Position numbers and translations under genes: made by a program
The notes under the pieces: model-generated
What the model was told of the DNA's origin: nothing
The model's input: only the letters and a program-made list of their open reading frames with translations
Databases searched by the model: none
Shown here: positions 37,423-39,166 of the stretch, in pieces
Position numbering within the stretch: position 1 is the first letter of the stretch
How the letters are laid out: each line of letters opens with the position of its first letter
Origin: a virus
IMG/VR virus record: IMGVR_UViG_3300025574_000003
Coordinates: 1 to 39,166 of that record
Reading direction: 5' to 3' (one strand)
Length of the DNA: 39,166 nucleotides

Positions 37423-37589
37423 CAGTAGACCAAACGCAAGCCAATATCAAACTGTTAAGGCGTGGCTGGATTTACGATCAGGGGCTTTACATATCGCCAA
37501 ATGATAAAACGAGATCGCACAGGTTCACTTTTGAGCAAGCGTGTGAGGCAGAAGATTTGGAAGTGAAAGAAGAAAATCTTAAAAATTAG
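37419..37589 (+). CDS. Hypothetical protein (56 aa)
   Basis: The ATG at 37419 overlaps the preceding TGA and follows GGGGGGAGTGAACC. The product has a short beta part (LLRRGWIYDQGLYISPN) and an acidic helical tail (EQACEAEDLEVKEENLKN). Function unknown. Confidence 0.6.
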   Translation: MTVDQTQANIKLLRRGWIYDQGLYISPNDKTRSHRFTFEQACEAEDLEVKEENLKN

Positions 37590-37590
37590 C

Positions 37591-37619
37591 TTGCAAATTA
37601 AATTAGTTTTAATTATACT
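37591..37619 (+). promoter_or_regulatory. Internal early promoter
   Basis: TTGCAA (37591-37596) and TATACT (37614-37619) are 17 bp apart in an AT-rich gap between genes. It would add transcription for the genes from 37641 onward, including the zinc protein at the join and the recombination module. Confidence 0.65.
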
Positions 37620-37640
37620 TTTGGCGAAAGTGAGGTTTAA

Positions 37641-37832
37641 ATGTCCGACAATATGACTTACGAGGAATGGCTTGCCCATGCGAAAGCAACGGTCAAAAAG
37701 AACAAGGGCAACATTCAAAAATCAGCAATGGAGTTTGGGATCGCTCCGGCCAGCTTTCGGGCGGTAGTTAAGGGCGAAGTGCCGGGATACACCACGTTCC
37801 ACAAGTGGCTGGATGCAAACAAAACGAAGTAA
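37641..37832 (+). CDS. Possible DNA-binding protein (63 aa)
   Basis: The ATG at 37641 follows AAGTGAGGTTTAA. The product contains IQKSAMEFGIAPASFRAVVK, which resembles a helix-turn-helix. It ends TTFHKWLDANKTK. It is the first gene after the promoter at 37591, a common place for a regulator. Not confirmed. Confidence 0.6.
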   Translation: MSDNMTYEEWLAHAKATVKKNKGNIQKSAMEFGIAPASFRAVVKGEVPGYTTFHKWLDANKTK

Positions 37833-37866
37833 CGTAGCTTCAACAATCATTTAGAGGGAGGGTTGA

Positions 37867-38334
37867 ATGTACAGACGATACGCCTCAAAGACTTCGGTGA
37901 GTGTGGAGCGGTCAATTGGTGAAATCCAAAAGACGCTAAACCGTCATGGATGTGCGGAGTTCATGTCCGGCACCAAGGACGATAAGTCAATTATTCAGTT
38001 TCAAATGAACGAGCGCCGGATTCGGTTTGTTCTCCCACTCCCGCCGAAAGCCGATTACTCAACCAACAAACGAGGCCGAGAAAAACCGGTTGATAAAATT
38101 TTAAAGGATTGGGAGCAAGCTTGCCGTCAACGCTTCCGGGCTTTGGCGCTGGCAGTTAAGGCAAAGCTTGAGGCGGTGGAAGCTGGGATCACAACCTTTG
38201 AAGAGGAATTCATGGCCCACATCGTTCTTCCGTCCGGCCACACGGTAGGGGCTTGGATGAGCCCACAGATCGAACAAGCTTACCAAAGCAAAAAAATGCC
38301 GCCGATGTTGCCGGGTGCAGTCGAAAAAGGTTGA
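37867..38334 (+). CDS. Widespread phage hypothetical protein (155 aa)
   Basis: The ATG at 37867 follows TTTAGAGGGAGGGTTGA. The N-terminus TSVSVERSIGEIQKTLNRHG, then IRFVLPLPPK, then QRFRALALAVKAKLEAVEAG, matches a family seen in very many phages, usually 140-160 residues and of unknown function. Its place in early operons near recombination genes is typical. An adjacent short gene starts 5 bp after it ends. Confidence 0.75.
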   Translation: MYRRYASKTSVSVERSIGEIQKTLNRHGCAEFMSGTKDDKSIIQFQMNERRIRFVLPLPPKADYSTNKRGREKPVDKILKDWEQACRQRFRALALAVKAKLEAVEAGITTFEEEFMAHIVLPSGHTVGAWMSPQIEQAYQSKKMPPMLPGAVEKG

Positions 38335-38338
38335 TGAA

Positions 38339-38431
38339 ATGGAGGTTGTGGCACCTGTAGTTGCTAATCGGTCTGGATGGACTTGGACATACTCTAATCG
38401 GCCAAAAACCAAGGTGACACGAAACGAGTAA
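38339..38431 (+). CDS. Possible micropeptide (30 aa)
   Basis: The ATG at 38339 comes directly after the previous stop, with the ribosome site hidden in that gene end (AAAAAGG). The product MEVVAPVVANRSGWTWTYSN plus ten residues is basic at the end. It is too short to be sure. Confidence 0.35.
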   Translation: MEVVAPVVANRSGWTWTYSNRPKTKVTRNE

Positions 38432-38499
38432 GGGATTGGGCAACGGCTCAATTGATTCCCCTTCCGGCCCGGTGAGCAACTACTTTAGGTGACACGAAA
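38412..38499 (+). repeat. 13-bp direct repeat AGGTGACACGAAA
   Basis: Identical copies lie at 38412-38424 and 38487-38499, 75 bp apart. The second is just before the ATG at 38509 and the first is within the end of the micropeptide frame. It may be a duplicated ribosome-site or protein-binding element. Confidence 0.6.
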
Positions 38500-38508
38500 G
38501 GCGGATTT

Positions 38509-38712
38509 ATGAGTGAGATTAACAAGAAGGTTCTCAAGCTGATTGGCGAGATGGAGCGTGAGGCTTACTACGAAGGCCGCTCTGAGGGATTGTACACGCA
38601 TCACACTACCTTCCACACCGCAGACACTCGGCGGGAGATGTTGAACCACAAGCAGATAAAAGAGCAGATTCTGGGTGAGATTGCCCACTTGTTAGAGGAA
38701 CCAAAGCCATGA
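38509..38712 (+). CDS. Hypothetical helical protein (67 aa)
   Basis: The ATG at 38509 follows CACGAAAGGCGGATTT. The product is helical and charged (EINKKVLKLIGEMEREAYYE, then HHTTFHTADTRREM). It overlaps the zinc protein gene by ATGA. Function unknown. Confidence 0.65.
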   Translation: MSEINKKVLKLIGEMEREAYYEGRSEGLYTHHTTFHTADTRREMLNHKQIKEQILGEIAHLLEEPKP

Positions 38713-39166
38713 GCGATCCAGAGAGCAAGATAGGGGCGGTTGAACTTTTACCTTGTCCGTTTTGCGGGTTGCAACCAACCGAAGAACACATATCTGAGGG
38801 CATGGGAGAGTTTTGGGTTCTTTGCCCAGATCACATTAATTGCGCCGGGTCGCCCGGAACGTCTGGAACGAAAGAAAGGGCTATTAAAAAATGGAACCGG
38901 CGAGCCCCGCTCACACTAGGCCAGGGGGATGCGCCGAAGGAACTAAACCGTGATGAAGTTGTCCAAAACTTGGCGAAGCATATTTTTTTTATTGTCCACG
39001 CTCTCAGACACGGAACAATGCTAATGGGAACAGTCCCGTCATTCGATGCCACGGCTACCCGAATGGAGTTATTGTCGGACAAGGCCATGATATATCTCAA
39101 GGAGTTGGGACTGAGTAATCCGTTTAAATTTCCACCAATAAGCACCCAACCCGCTCCGCTGGATGA
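38709..39166 (+). CDS. Lar-like zinc protein, N-terminal part (251 aa whole)
   Basis: The ATG at 38709 overlaps the previous stop. VELLPCPFCGLQPTEEH, WVLCPDHINCAG and GTKERAIKKWNRRA match the Lar (restriction alleviation) zinc-ribbon family, normally about 60-80 residues. The frame then runs on through the contig end and continues at bases 1-425, adding about 170 residues with more cysteines. Lar-type proteins are linked to relief of host type I restriction, though many family members are untested. Confidence 0.78.
   Translation, partial: MSDPESKIGAVELLPCPFCGLQPTEEHISEGMGEFWVLCPDHINCAGSPGTSGTKERAIKKWNRRAPLTLGQGDAPKELNRDEVVQNLAKHIFFIVHALRHGTMLMGTVPSFDATATRMELLSDKAMIYLKELGLSNPFKFPPISTQPAPLD
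39040..39166. repeat. Terminal direct repeat, right copy
   Basis: Identical to bases 1-127. Treating the sequence as circular removes this copy and restores one 251-residue gene across the join. Confidence 0.95.

Noticed and set aside
1-39166. CRISPR array, tRNA genes, insertion sequence
   Set aside because: No regularly spaced repeats, no tRNA T-arm/anticodon pattern and no transposase or inverted ends were seen on either strand.

Overview
The window is the complete, circularly mapping genome of a tailed double-stranded DNA phage, probably short-tailed (podovirus-like). The first and last 127 bases are identical and one reading frame runs straight across the join, so the unit length is 39,039 bp. 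I recognise a large terminase, portal, scaffold-like protein, major capsid protein, tail adaptor, beta-rich tail hub/nozzle and a large ejection-type protein. I see no tail tube, tape measure, sheath or baseplate genes. There is no RNA polymerase, DNA polymerase, tRNA or recognisable CI-type repressor. The host cannot be named: the phage uses clear GGAGG or GAGGGG ribosome sites and many TTG/GTG starts, and it encodes several proteins with signal peptides.

Layout: a near-consensus sigma70-type promoter (34776-34804) fires rightwards into an early operon that runs over the contig join and on to 7969. It holds about 35 small genes, many of them cysteine-rich zinc-ribbon-like proteins. Many non-overlapping ones are preceded by a related intergenic leader ending in a GAGAGGGG-type ribosome site. 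The only larger functional block is a recombination module at 3009-5981: tyrosine recombinase, Sak4-like RecA-fold ATPase, single-strand binding protein with an acidic EEEIPF tail, and YqaJ-type exonuclease. Leftwards from 34494 run a small protein and a Lin1244/DUF4373-like replication protein, then small genes and a repeat-rich non-coding stretch (33195-33513). A divergent promoter pair (32216-32291) drives a small membrane protein rightwards and, leftwards, the long late operon to 7976. The late order is unknown genes, TerS, TerL ATPase part, GroES-like protein, TerL nuclease part, portal, scaffold, capsid, decoration-like proteins, tail, ejection protein, fibre, then a block of secreted and lysis proteins ending in a papain-like cysteine protease.

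The most notable things are these. (1) A complete type II hammerhead ribozyme (35265-35314) begins directly after the stop codon of the second early gene, with every core nucleotide present. (2) A second structured RNA candidate 160 nt downstream has two strong, mutually competing stems. (3) The large terminase is split into separate ATPase and nuclease genes, with three small genes between them, one resembling the co-chaperonin GroES. (4) The TerS-like gene overlaps TerL by 233 bp, through the Walker A codons. (5) A repeated leader precedes many cassette-like early genes. (6) The late operon ends in a block of secreted proteins plus a papain-fold protease. All functional calls come from reading the sequence and from family knowledge; no database search was run.
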